The position numbers were made by a program, and so were the translations under genes. Below, one piece after another: positions 6,480 through 14,078 of a stretch of 32,210 bases of DNA. The stretch is from Candidatus Thorarchaeota archaeon (GTDB lineage: Archaea > Asgardarchaeota > Thorarchaeia > Thorarchaeales > Thorarchaeaceae). The stretch covers positions 1 through 32,210 of the forward strand of contig JAEOUG010000145.1 of NCBI GenBank assembly GCA_016839445.1. The letters run 5' to 3'. Every line of letters begins with the position of its first letter. Positions within the stretch are counted from its first letter, which is position 1. The notes under the pieces are model-generated. The model did no database searches, was not told where the DNA came from, and saw nothing but the letters and a program-made list of their open reading frames with translations.

Positions 6480-7247
6480 ATGGAAAAGAAGATTCTCCTC
6501 GCCAAGATGACTTGGCAGGAAGTGGAAGAGATTCTCAAGGACACAGACATTGCTGTTGTTCCAGTTGGTTCAACAGAGCAACACGGCCCTGCCCTGCCCG
6601 TTGACAATGACGCATTCATCGCAACCCAGTTTGCACAGCGTGTGGCTGAGAGCATCTGGGACCGGCAGAAAGTGGTCGTCACTCCCACCATCTCTTTCGG
6701 ATACTCACCGCATCACATGCAGTTCAAGGGCACGATAACGATACGAGAGTCCACCTTGGCTGATCTCATTGTAGATGTGTGCACATCACTTGAACAGCAC
6801 GGATTCAAGAGAATCATCCTCGTCAATGGGCACGGCGGCAATTCAACTGCTATATCCAATGCGCTCCATGCTATGAGCAACGTCGTCATGGCGAAGATCT
6901 TCAGCGTGAATTGGTGGGACCTAGCATCTGACACAATCCGCGAAGTTGCCACTCGTCCTGTCTTCCATGCATGCGACATGGAAACGTCCGTCGCCTGGTT
7001 CTTGGAGCAAAGAGTACTCGAAGACAAGCGGGTCGACGAACCCGGTCGTAGCATAGTCCCTGGATTCGTAGAACCGGATATGCTCGCTCCCCCACCCAAA
7101 GCGTCGGCTGCATTCATGATGAAATACGTAACCGATTCAGGAGTTGTCGGCTACTCAACGAAGGCAACCAAGGAAAAAGGACAACAGATTGCAGAAGTGG
7201 TCCTCGAAAGACTGGAGGACTTCATCTTGAAGGTCGCAAGAGGCTGA
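6480..7247 (+). CDS. creatininase-family amidohydrolase
   Basis: A 255-aa protein from ATG 6480. The family motif VPVGSTEQHGPALPVDND (about residues 27-44) carries the metal ligands E33, H35 and D44. A second block, TITIRESTLADLIVDV, and IILVNGHGGN at about 111-120 supply the remaining ligands and the substrate pocket. The family includes creatinine amidohydrolase, the deazaflavin-pathway formamide hydrolase ArfB and MftE. Which reaction this enzyme performs cannot be told from the sequence. In archaea ArfB-type roles in F420/FAD synthesis are an attractive possibility, but this is inference. It is the first of three co-directional genes with gaps of 70-90 bases. Confidence 0.85.
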   Translation: MEKKILLAKMTWQEVEEILKDTDIAVVPVGSTEQHGPALPVDNDAFIATQFAQRVAESIWDRQKVVVTPTISFGYSPHHMQFKGTITIRESTLADLIVDVCTSLEQHGFKRIILVNGHGGNSTAISNALHAMSNVVMAKIFSVNWWDLASDTIREVATRPVFHACDMETSVAWFLEQRVLEDKRVDEPGRSIVPGFVEPDMLAPPPKASAAFMMKYVTDSGVVGYSTKATKEKGQQIAEVVLERLEDFILKVARG

Positions 7248-7339
7248 ATGACTAAGAGTATGACATCCCTGTGAGGAGAACATGGGCTCGTCTATGCTTT
7301 GACAACAAGATAGATTACGCGCTGTCAGGCGCCACACAT

Positions 7340-8191
7340 ATGATTGCCGAGCTGGAGAGAATTAACCTCAACTACCAGGTGTTCGGTGAAGGGAAGCCAG
7401 TCCTGATCTTTCATGGTTACTTCGGGATATCCGATGGGATGATTGAGATCTTCGAGCCGATTTTCAGGGACTTGGATGGATGGAAGCGTATCTATCTTGA
7501 TTCGCCCGGAAACGGCAAGTCCGAAGCTCCGGACTGGATTGAATCCTCCGACCAGGTGCTACAGGTTGTGGAGGAGTTCATCGACAGAGTGGTTCCTGGA
7601 GAAGACCTGCTATTGGCCGGGTATTCGTACGGTGGCTATCTCAGCATGGGTCTTGTCAGCAGAAGACCAAAACAGATCAAGGGTGTCCTTCTGGTATGCC
7701 CTCTGGTCGAGCCTGATGATAACAAGAGACACATACCCAGCTCGGAGCTTCGGAAGGTGAATCTTGGATTCTTCGACAGCTTGGATGCGGGACTCAGAGG
7801 ACTTCTTACCAGCGGGCAAATGGGAATGGTCGTTGTGCAGCCTCGCTCCTTTGAACGTGCAGAGCGTGTTTATACTCCCGGACACCAGGCAGCGAATGCG
7901 GAGTTCCTGAACCGCATAAGGGAGCAAGCCTATAGCTTCTCCTTTGACATTCTCCAGACCCAGTTTGAGAAACCGGCCCTAATCATCACTGGCAGGCAAG
8001 ACAACTCAGTTGGTTATCTTGATGCGTGGAAGTTGGTGGAGCGCTTCAAGAGAGCATCATTCGCGGTACTTGATGCGGCGGGTCATGGTCTGCCCCTTGA
8101 ACAGGAAGAGGTCTTCGCAAGTCTCGTAAGAGAATGGATTGAGAGGGTAGAAGCCTTCGGTCAGGACTCAAGTCTGAGCCAGACACACTGA
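7340..8191 (+). CDS. alpha/beta hydrolase
   Basis: A 283-aa protein if started at ATG 7340 (MIAELERINLNYQVFGEG); an upstream GTG at 7271 would add 23 residues that do not fit the family. The fold is the classic alpha/beta hydrolase: LIFHGYFG (oxyanion turn), LDSPGNGKS, nucleophile elbow GYSYGGY with S96, acid D221 in TGRQDNS and H249 in AAGHGLPLE. It is a single-domain cytosolic enzyme of the proline-iminopeptidase or esterase type. The substrate is unknown. It lies between the creatininase and trmO genes on the same strand. Confidence 0.85.
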   Translation: MIAELERINLNYQVFGEGKPVLIFHGYFGISDGMIEIFEPIFRDLDGWKRIYLDSPGNGKSEAPDWIESSDQVLQVVEEFIDRVVPGEDLLLAGYSYGGYLSMGLVSRRPKQIKGVLLVCPLVEPDDNKRHIPSSELRKVNLGFFDSLDAGLRGLLTSGQMGMVVVQPRSFERAERVYTPGHQAANAEFLNRIREQAYSFSFDILQTQFEKPALIITGRQDNSVGYLDAWKLVERFKRASFAVLDAAGHGLPLEQEEVFASLVREWIERVEAFGQDSSLSQTH

Positions 8192-8261
8192 CTCATTGAA
8201 TGTTTTCCTAGTCGACCGCGGTGTTGAATAGGCCTCCTGACATTACTGAACCGTGGAATCC

Positions 8262-8744
8262 ATGGAGGTTACTATCAGAGAGATTGGTGTCATTAGAAGC
8301 CCCTTCAAAGCTAGTGACAGCATTCCAATCCAGTCTAGTATGTCTGACGCTCAGGGCGAAGCCGAGATCTTACCAGAGTACGTTGAAGGGCTGCACTCCC
8401 TTGACGGATTCTCCCACATCATTCTCCTCTACTGGTTTCATAGGACGAAGGCTGTGAAGATGCGAGTCACTCCATACCTTGACACCAAGGAACACGGTCT
8501 CTTTGCCACCCGGGCCCCGTCCAGACCGAATCCAATCGGCTTCTCTGTAGTCAGACTCCTTCGGATAGAGGGCAACCGGCTCATCTTCACTGGTGCTGAC
8601 ATGCTTGATAGCACACCGCTGCTCGACATCAAACCCTTCGTACCTCGTTTCGATAATCGTGAAGACGCAACATCCGGTTGGCTAGCCAGCTCTCTCGAGA
8701 GCAAACCAGAGGTTCATCACTCAGATGATCGGTTCCACGAATAG
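8262..8744 (+). CDS. trmO: TrmO-family tRNA methyltransferase
   Basis: A 160-aa protein starting at ATG 8262 (MEVTIREIGVIRSPF); a GTG three codons earlier is also possible. Family features are IREIGVIRSPF at the N-terminus, LDGFSHIILLYWFHR, and the SAM-binding block FATRAPSRPNPIGFSVVRLL near residues 84-103, then DSTPLLDIKPFVP. TrmO (YaeB/TsaA, UPF0066) methylates N6-threonylcarbamoyladenosine at position 37 of tRNA in bacteria. Archaeal members are common and probably act similarly. Length is shorter than E. coli TrmO (about 235 aa), as in most archaeal single-domain forms. It is convergent with the membrane protein at 8753. Confidence 0.88.
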   Translation: MEVTIREIGVIRSPFKASDSIPIQSSMSDAQGEAEILPEYVEGLHSLDGFSHIILLYWFHRTKAVKMRVTPYLDTKEHGLFATRAPSRPNPIGFSVVRLLRIEGNRLIFTGADMLDSTPLLDIKPFVPRFDNREDATSGWLASSLESKPEVHHSDDRFHE

Positions 8745-8752
8745 ATGGTAGA

Positions 8753-9457
8753 TCAGATCAGGAGCTTTTGCTCACGTCTGAGAATGTGGTATGCCCTGTA
8801 GAGGAAGGCGAGGAAAAAGCCCAGGACCAGAATCACATCAACAGTGATACGTAGAGAGCTCTCCGCGAATAGCAGAACAGGAAGTAGCTCAACCACTACG
8901 AACAGAAACAGATAGAACCAGGAATTGGTCCACTTGTTCTGAACCAAGTACATCGCTCTGTGGTCGAGATCCTCCACCTCGCCGGGTGCGTCTTCCAGAC
9001 GAAGAGATTGCCAGTGATTTCGTGCCGACCTTGCCCCTGCAGGCTCCGCCAGCTTGAAGGTGGCCAAGACTGACAGGCCCAAGGGGGCATACGACAGCAG
9101 ATACAAGATGCTTTCTTCAGGAGGCACGAGGCTTACAAACATGGAAAGTGAGAGGAGCGTGCCAACGATGAGGATGGGAAGGCTGATCAAGATTCCGACC
9201 GCCGTATAGACCAAGCCCAATCTTAGGTCTACGCTCTGCTTCCGAATCGCTGAATGGTAGAGAAGTCCTATGACCGCCACAACAATGAGTTCCCCCCACA
9301 TCTCAGGCAGCAGGTTGCTTCCTGTTATCAGAGCAAGAACAGATGTTAAGAACATGGAAAGCCCGAAGGCCGCAAGAATGGAATTGCTTCTCCTATCCAT
9401 TCTCTGTAGCTGGGACCTGTCGACGGACAGAGATAGTCGCTCCCTGAATTCCTCCAT
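8753..9457 (-). CDS. membrane protein of unknown function
   Basis: A 234-aa protein from ATG 9457, right behind GGAAGGAG. Six hydrophobic stretches are visible: about residues 28-47, 55-70, 80-105, 115-135, 180-198 and 203-220. Between the fourth and fifth lies a soluble loop (AEPAGARSARNHWQSLRLEDAPGEVEDLDHRAMYLVQNKW). No catalytic or transporter motif was recognised. Start and stop are clean. It is divergent from the PAS protein with a 136-base gap, and its end is 9 bases from the trmO stop codon on the other strand. Confidence 0.75.
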   Translation of the reverse strand: MEEFRERLSLSVDRSQLQRMDRRSNSILAAFGLSMFLTSVLALITGSNLLPEMWGELIVVAVIGLLYHSAIRKQSVDLRLGLVYTAVGILISLPILIVGTLLSLSMFVSLVPPEESILYLLSYAPLGLSVLATFKLAEPAGARSARNHWQSLRLEDAPGEVEDLDHRAMYLVQNKWTNSWFYLFLFVVVELLPVLLFAESSLRITVDVILVLGFFLAFLYRAYHILRREQKLLI

Positions 9458-9593
9458 GCTCCTTCCACTTCTCCAGATACTACACTTCGCTCATCCACAT
9501 TGAAGGTTCAGAAAAGGATTCCGAGGATCCCACATAGGTCCATCCCCTGGCTGTGCGAACCATTCTGCTTCTTGTCTCTTTACATAGACTCAA

Positions 9594-10061
9594 ATGACGA
9601 AGCACTATGGCATTGCTAAGGTGTTCAATTTGCGTATAGAACCATTGCTCAAAGCCCTCGGGAACATGTCCACTGATTTCCTCGCCACAGTGCTTGACAC
9701 ATTCCCAATGGAGTTCTCGGTCATTGATGCGGATGATAATGTTCTGTTCTGGAACCAACATGGCATTCGAATCTTCAAGCGCGGACCTGCGGTGATTGGC
9801 AGGAATGTTCGAATGTGTCACCCGAAGGATAGTCTGAACAAGGTAGAGAAGGTGCTGGAGGTCCTCAAGAGTGGAAAGCAGGACCATGTCGACTTCTGGT
9901 TGGATCTTCCCGAGGGTGAGACGCCGCGCAAGCTCCTCATTCGCTACTTCGCTATTAGGTCCGAGAAGGGAGAATACATCGGGACACTGGAGACCACAAT
10001 CAACCTCACTCCACTCCAGGCGATAAAGGGAGAGAACCGGTTAGGCGATTTCGCCCCGTAG
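9594..10061 (+). CDS. PAS-domain protein
   Basis: A 155-aa protein from ATG 9594, with a TATA-like CTTTACATAG about 17 bases upstream, suggesting a leaderless or near-leaderless transcript. Residues 30-145 form a PAS domain of the kind found at the end of DUF438/hemerythrin-type proteins: FSVIDADDNVLFWNQHGIRIFKR, AVIGRNVRMCHP, KVLEVLKSGKQDHVDFWLDL and IRYFAIRSEKGEYIGTLETTINLT. No kinase or output domain is attached. It may bind haem or another cofactor and partner with a separate protein. The gene overlaps the end of the MFS gene on the other strand by about 21 bases. Confidence 0.85.
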   Translation: MTKHYGIAKVFNLRIEPLLKALGNMSTDFLATVLDTFPMEFSVIDADDNVLFWNQHGIRIFKRGPAVIGRNVRMCHPKDSLNKVEKVLEVLKSGKQDHVDFWLDLPEGETPRKLLIRYFAIRSEKGEYIGTLETTINLTPLQAIKGENRLGDFAP

Positions 10062-11360
10062 CTCAGGTTCCTCCTGTCCATTCACACGATTGTTCCGTCT
10101 CTCCCTAGCTGGATCTCTGGCTTTCACAAGCGCAAGGGCCGCCACGATCAGAAGCATCGCTGCAATGGCGAATGGAAATCCACTGATAAGGCCCGAATGA
10201 GTTTCTCCAGACACGGGGATGGCCGTGATGTCAGCAAGGTATCCTAGCAGCGAAGGTCCGACAACATACCCCATATCAGAGATTGTACGGTACATCGCCA
10301 TTGCTATTTCGAGGTTATCCTGAGGTGACACATCTGTCACATAGGCCGCAATTGGCCCTGAGAGGCCTACGAATGCACCGTAGATAGTCATATGGAGCAT
10401 TAGACTGGTGATGTCGGAAGACATAGGAAGAACTAGGATGCTCGTCGCGGTAAGGAGGAGGCATCCAATGAGCGGCCCCTTCCTTCCTATCCTATCTGAG
10501 ATTCCTCCCATTGGTGTGATGACGAGTGCTGTAGCAATTCCTGCTAGAGTGAGGACCAGTCCGATCGCACCAGATCCCAGCCCAAGATTGTTCGCGGATA
10601 GCAGGGGGATTAGAGTGCTCCTCACTCCGGTTCTGATGAAGAACAGGGCAAACGTGGCGAATGTGGCCAAGGCAAACGAGGGATAGGTAAGCACTTGCCA
10701 AATGTCGCGGGAAATTGAATCCCTTTCTTCGCTCTCCTGCTTGTTTCTAGAACTGGGCAGTCTCGGGAGAGCGAGAGTAGGAATGATGCCCACACCTGCA
10801 ACTACTGCATAAGCAAAGAAGGGTGCAGTTATGCCAAAAGCGTCGGCCAAGACCCCTCCAAATGTGGGCCCGAATATGCTACCCAAGAGGAGCATTCCCA
10901 TGTACATGCTCATCCACTGACCTCGTTTCTCCTCTCCAGCGATCTGCGCAAGGAATACATTGGCGGCGGTGACGTAGAGGGCGGAGCCGGCTCCTTCCAT
11001 CATTCTGGCCACGACTAGCAGCCAGTAGGTAGAGGCCAAGCCCGCAAGCACAGAGGACACTGCGAGTAGGAGGAGCCCTCCGATCATGATCCTCTTCTTG
11101 TCTATTCTTCTGGATAGAAGCCCTGCGGGGATGTCCAAGAAGACCCTTGTCAGTGCAAACGATGAGATGACGAATCCTACCAGCGTGTACGAGACATCGA
11201 AGCTCTCGGCATAGATCGGCAGAATGGGGGCAACCATGCTGAGTCCAAGTAGGACGAAGAACGTGACAACTGACAAGTTCACGACTGTGAGCAGACTCGG
11301 CTCGGGAACACTACCTATTGATTCATGATGGGTGTTGTCATCCTCTCGCAACAAGACCAA
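10041..11360 (-). CDS. MFS transporter
   Basis: A protein of up to 439 aa with about 12 hydrophobic segments. It carries MFS-type cytoplasmic loops: DIPAGLLSRRIDKKRIMIGG between helices 2 and 3 and GGISDRIGRKGPLIGC between helices 8 and 9 (the G-x-x-x-D-R-x-G-R/K-x signature). The longest start is TTG 11360, with GGAGAAGGTC close before it; a second TTG a few codons later is equally possible. The C-terminal tail is charged (ARERRNNRVNGQEEPELRGEIA). The family pumps drugs, sugars or metabolites; substrate unknown. It is a proton-driven permease by family. Confidence 0.85.
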   Translation of the reverse strand: MVLLREDDNTHHESIGSVPEPSLLTVVNLSVVTFFVLLGLSMVAPILPIYAESFDVSYTLVGFVISSFALTRVFLDIPAGLLSRRIDKKRIMIGGLLLLAVSSVLAGLASTYWLLVVARMMEGAGSALYVTAANVFLAQIAGEEKRGQWMSMYMGMLLLGSIFGPTFGGVLADAFGITAPFFAYAVVAGVGIIPTLALPRLPSSRNKQESEERDSISRDIWQVLTYPSFALATFATFALFFIRTGVRSTLIPLLSANNLGLGSGAIGLVLTLAGIATALVITPMGGISDRIGRKGPLIGCLLLTATSILVLPMSSDITSLMLHMTIYGAFVGLSGPIAAYVTDVSPQDNLEIAMAMYRTISDMGYVVGPSLLGYLADITAIPVSGETHSGLISGFPFAIAAMLLIVAALALVKARDPARERRNNRVNGQEEPELRGEIA

Positions 11361-11461
11361 TGACCTTCTCCGGTGCTACACTGTATGGAGATTAGAGGGT
11401 TGTTGGAGTCCTCCTGATAGTCTTGCTGGTCAAGCAGGTGTGTCTGAATGCCTGGGAGTGC

Positions 11462-12478
11462 CTATCTTGTTTCCAATCTCAGATCTCGAATCTGCTTCCC
11501 TATCGTGCCTTCTATTTCCCCGATTCTCTTTCGTAGACTCTCAATTGCCTTCATCTTGGCATCTAGGGCGCTCTTCTTCTCTCGGTCAATCTTCATGTAC
11601 TCCTCATAGGCCTCTGACCAGGCCTCTCGCGTTTCCGTGATCTGCTTCTTCAGGTGCTCGTACATGATACGCTTGACATGGATCGTATTCCTGAGATTGA
11701 GGAGGGCGGTTTCCTTGCCTGTGGTGAATTCCGCGAGGTCCGATTCGGCCGCCTTGAGTTTTGCCTTGAGGTCCACTAGCTCAGTCATCGAGAGTCCAAT
11801 CTGCGCTTCCTGCACGAAGTCTTGTTCAGGAACTGCCTCGCTCCGGGAATTGGCTTCCACAGTCACGACCGGAGTGGTCTGCATCTCAGCTAGTTCCTCG
11901 GGTTTCTCCTCTGCAGACGCATCGCTATCCTCCTGCCTGATCATCAGTCTGCAGAGCGATCGAAATGCCTCTTCGATGTTCTCTCCGGTGACAGCAGAGG
12001 TTTCTATGAACACGGCGGGGGTGTTCAGTTTCTCTCCGAACATCTTGGCAAAGGCCTGCCCTTCTTCAGACGTAATCACGTCCTCGGGAGGGTATGATGG
12101 GCGCAGGTCCACCTTGTTAGCTGCGATGATGAGAGGGGGAAGTCCTCCGAGGAAACCGTGTGCCTCCACAAGCCACTTCGAGGCGTTGTCAAACGATTCG
12201 CGGTCCACAACGGAGTATGCAAGAATCATGCCTGCGCATCCCTCGTAGTATCGGCGCCGGAGTCCGCTGAATGCCTCCTGACCAGCTATGTCCCAAATAA
12301 CTAGACGCACCGATAAGCCGTCCAGATCCATTGTCTTGTTGGCAAAGTCCACCCCTAGGGTGGGTATGTAGTTGGTCTTGAAGACCTGGCCGAGGTATTT
12401 CCTGCGAATGCTTGTCTTCCCAACAAACCCGTCCCCAATGAGACATACCTTGAATTGCCAACGGAGCTGCTCAGACAC
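11462..12478 (-). CDS. Ras/Rab-like small GTPase with coiled-coil tail
   Basis: A 338-aa protein from GTG 12478, with GGAGG seven bases upstream. Residues 8-180 form a eukaryotic-like small GTPase: G1 GDGFVGKTS (15-23), switch I YIPTLG with T40, G3 WDIAGQE (62-68) with Q67, G4 NKVD (121-124) and G5 ETSA (159-162). Residues 190-235 are an acidic linker, and about 235-338 (DLKAKLKAAESDLAEF, MKAIESLRKRIGEIEG) form a long coiled coil. There is no C-terminal cysteine, so prenylation is unlikely. Asgard genomes are known to hold many Ras-like GTPases. The coiled coil probably mediates dimerisation or attachment to a partner or membrane. Domain fusion is notable. Confidence 0.92.
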   Translation of the reverse strand: MSEQLRWQFKVCLIGDGFVGKTSIRRKYLGQVFKTNYIPTLGVDFANKTMDLDGLSVRLVIWDIAGQEAFSGLRRRYYEGCAGMILAYSVVDRESFDNASKWLVEAHGFLGGLPPLIIAANKVDLRPSYPPEDVITSEEGQAFAKMFGEKLNTPAVFIETSAVTGENIEEAFRSLCRLMIRQEDSDASAEEKPEELAEMQTTPVVTVEANSRSEAVPEQDFVQEAQIGLSMTELVDLKAKLKAAESDLAEFTTGKETALLNLRNTIHVKRIMYEHLKKQITETREAWSEAYEEYMKIDREKKSALDAKMKAIESLRKRIGEIEGTIGKQIRDLRLETR

Positions 12479-12596
12479 CTAACTTCCTCCGAGGGCGGCG
12501 CAATAATGGTACCAATCTGGTGCTTATAGTGGTATTTCGACTGTGCTGACGGTACTCCCTGGTCATCTAGGCCAGACGCTTCTGCACTCTCACGGA

Positions 12597-12624
12597 TTTA
12601 TTTATATATCGAGATTATTCGATA
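12597..12624 (+). promoter_or_regulatory. ars promoter with overlapping ArsR operator
   Basis: A strong TATA box (TTTATTTATATATC) runs to about 12610. Directly overlapping its 3' end is the perfect inverted repeat TATCGA-GATTAT-TCGATA (12607-12624). This is the expected place for ArsR binding to block TBP/TFB or polymerase. The Acr3 start codon is about 50 bases further on. Confidence 0.75.
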
Positions 12625-12675
12625 ATAAACAGAAGGCCTCCGGGGAATCCGGTAGAAACAAGGAGAAACGCGAGA

Positions 12676-13704
12676 GTGACGGACGAGAAGAAGCTTGGTG
12701 TCTTTGAGAGGTATCTCCCGCTCTGGGTTGCAGTGTGTATGGCCATCGGGATTGCTCTGGCTCTTACTATCCCCGGTCTTGGAGAGTCCATCAATGCTTG
12801 GCAGATTGGAGGAATCTCAGTTCCCATTGGTGTCTGTCTTTTTCTCATGATGTACCCGGCGATGTTGAACATCAAGGCCTCAGAGCTGAGGAAGTTAGGC
12901 AGGAATCCGAAGCCGATACTGCTAACGGTAGTATCCAACTGGGTCATCGCTCCTATTGTCGGCTTTGCCTTGGCCAATCTCTTCTTGGCAGGAAATCCTG
13001 AACTGATAGTTGCCATCATCCTGCTATCTTCAAGTCCCTGCACTGCCATGGTTCTAGTGTGGGGATACCTTGCAGAAGGGAACCAGGAACAGAATGTTGT
13101 TAACACCAGTCTCAACACGGCGACAATCATCATTCTCTACGCACCGGTTGTTGCATTGCTTACAGGGATATCCTCAATCCCCCTTGACCGCGCGGCTCTG
13201 TTCATCTCTGTACTCGTCTTCATAGGGATTCCTCTGCTTCTTGGTCTTGTCAGCAGACGATCACTTGTGAAGTGGAAGGGACAGATGTGGTTCGATGAGA
13301 GGTATCGTCCTGCAGTAGGGAAGGTTGCCCTCATGGCCCTGCTCACCACTCTTGTTGTGTTGTTCTCGCTGAATGGACTTGTCATGCTCGAGAATCCAGA
13401 CCTGCTAGTGTTGGTGTCCATTCCACTTCTTCTCGGGTTTGCCGTAGTTGTCGGATACAATCTCATAGTGACGCGGGTTGCAGGGCTCGGATACAGAGAA
13501 GGTGTCATCACTGTAATCATTGGTTCCTCAAGTCACTTCGAGATTGCAATTGCTACCGCCGTTGCGATGTACGGAGTAGGATCTATTCCAGCCCTTGGCA
13601 CGACCATGGGACTTTTCTGGGAAGTGCCTGTGATGTTGGGTATAGTCTACCTTGGGAAGTACCTTCGAGACAATGACTTCTGGAGAGGAGAGGAAATGCA
13701 ATGA
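12676..13704 (+). CDS. acr3: Acr3-type arsenite efflux permease
   Basis: A 342-aa membrane protein from GTG 12676, with AAGGAG about ten bases upstream. It belongs to the bile acid:sodium symporter superfamily and matches Acr3: ten hydrophobic segments, SSSPCTAMVLVW with C122 in helix 4, GSSSHFEIAIATAVAM and FWEVPVML with E316 near the end. In Acr3 proteins this Cys and Glu are required for arsenite transport. It exports As(III) from the cell using the proton gradient. The gene overlaps arsR by four bases (ATGA), so the two are a translationally coupled operon under the palindromic operator. Confidence 0.92.
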   Translation: MTDEKKLGVFERYLPLWVAVCMAIGIALALTIPGLGESINAWQIGGISVPIGVCLFLMMYPAMLNIKASELRKLGRNPKPILLTVVSNWVIAPIVGFALANLFLAGNPELIVAIILLSSSPCTAMVLVWGYLAEGNQEQNVVNTSLNTATIIILYAPVVALLTGISSIPLDRAALFISVLVFIGIPLLLGLVSRRSLVKWKGQMWFDERYRPAVGKVALMALLTTLVVLFSLNGLVMLENPDLLVLVSIPLLLGFAVVVGYNLIVTRVAGLGYREGVITVIIGSSSHFEIAIATAVAMYGVGSIPALGTTMGLFWEVPVMLGIVYLGKYLRDNDFWRGEEMQ

Positions 13705-13994
13705 CTGAAGAAGAGACTCGAGAATGGAGGGCTGAGTTTCATCGTGCTCTTGGAAACCCAGTTCGTCTAGAGATACTCGACTATCTCTTAGAGGGAGAGC
13801 AGTGCCAGTGCGACATCTTTCCTCGTATTGGCCTGTCCCAGTCGACAGTTTCTGCATATCTCTCTCAGATGGTGCGGGCGGACATCCTGAAGGTAAGAAA
13901 GGACGGAGTCAGGAAGCTGTACAGTCTTAGCAGTCCAGAAGTGAGGGACATCGTCGGCAGTACCCGTCGTTTGGCCTTAAAGAGAACTGGTTAG
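13701..13994 (+). CDS. arsR: ArsR-family arsenic-sensing repressor
   Basis: A 97-aa winged-helix protein whose ATG overlaps the acr3 stop. Residues 12-90 contain the ArsR fold: FHRALGNPVRLEILDYLLEGEQCQCDIFPRIGLSQSTVSAYLSQM. The C35-x-C37 pair sits in the position of the metal-binding CxC (ELCVCDL) of classic ArsR repressors, where As(III) binding causes release from DNA. The recognition helix is SQSTVSAYLSQM and the wing is VRKDGVRKLYSLS. It probably represses its own operon by binding the palindrome at 12607-12624. Putting the repressor after the pump gives simple negative feedback. Confidence 0.92.
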   Translation: MTEEETREWRAEFHRALGNPVRLEILDYLLEGEQCQCDIFPRIGLSQSTVSAYLSQMVRADILKVRKDGVRKLYSLSSPEVRDIVGSTRRLALKRTG

Positions 13995-14078
13995 ACCGGT
14001 TCTAGGAAACTCCAAATGCCACTCTCTCTCAGATTTCCTTGTTGGCGATTGGTAGGAGTGTAGAAATCCTCCTTCATA

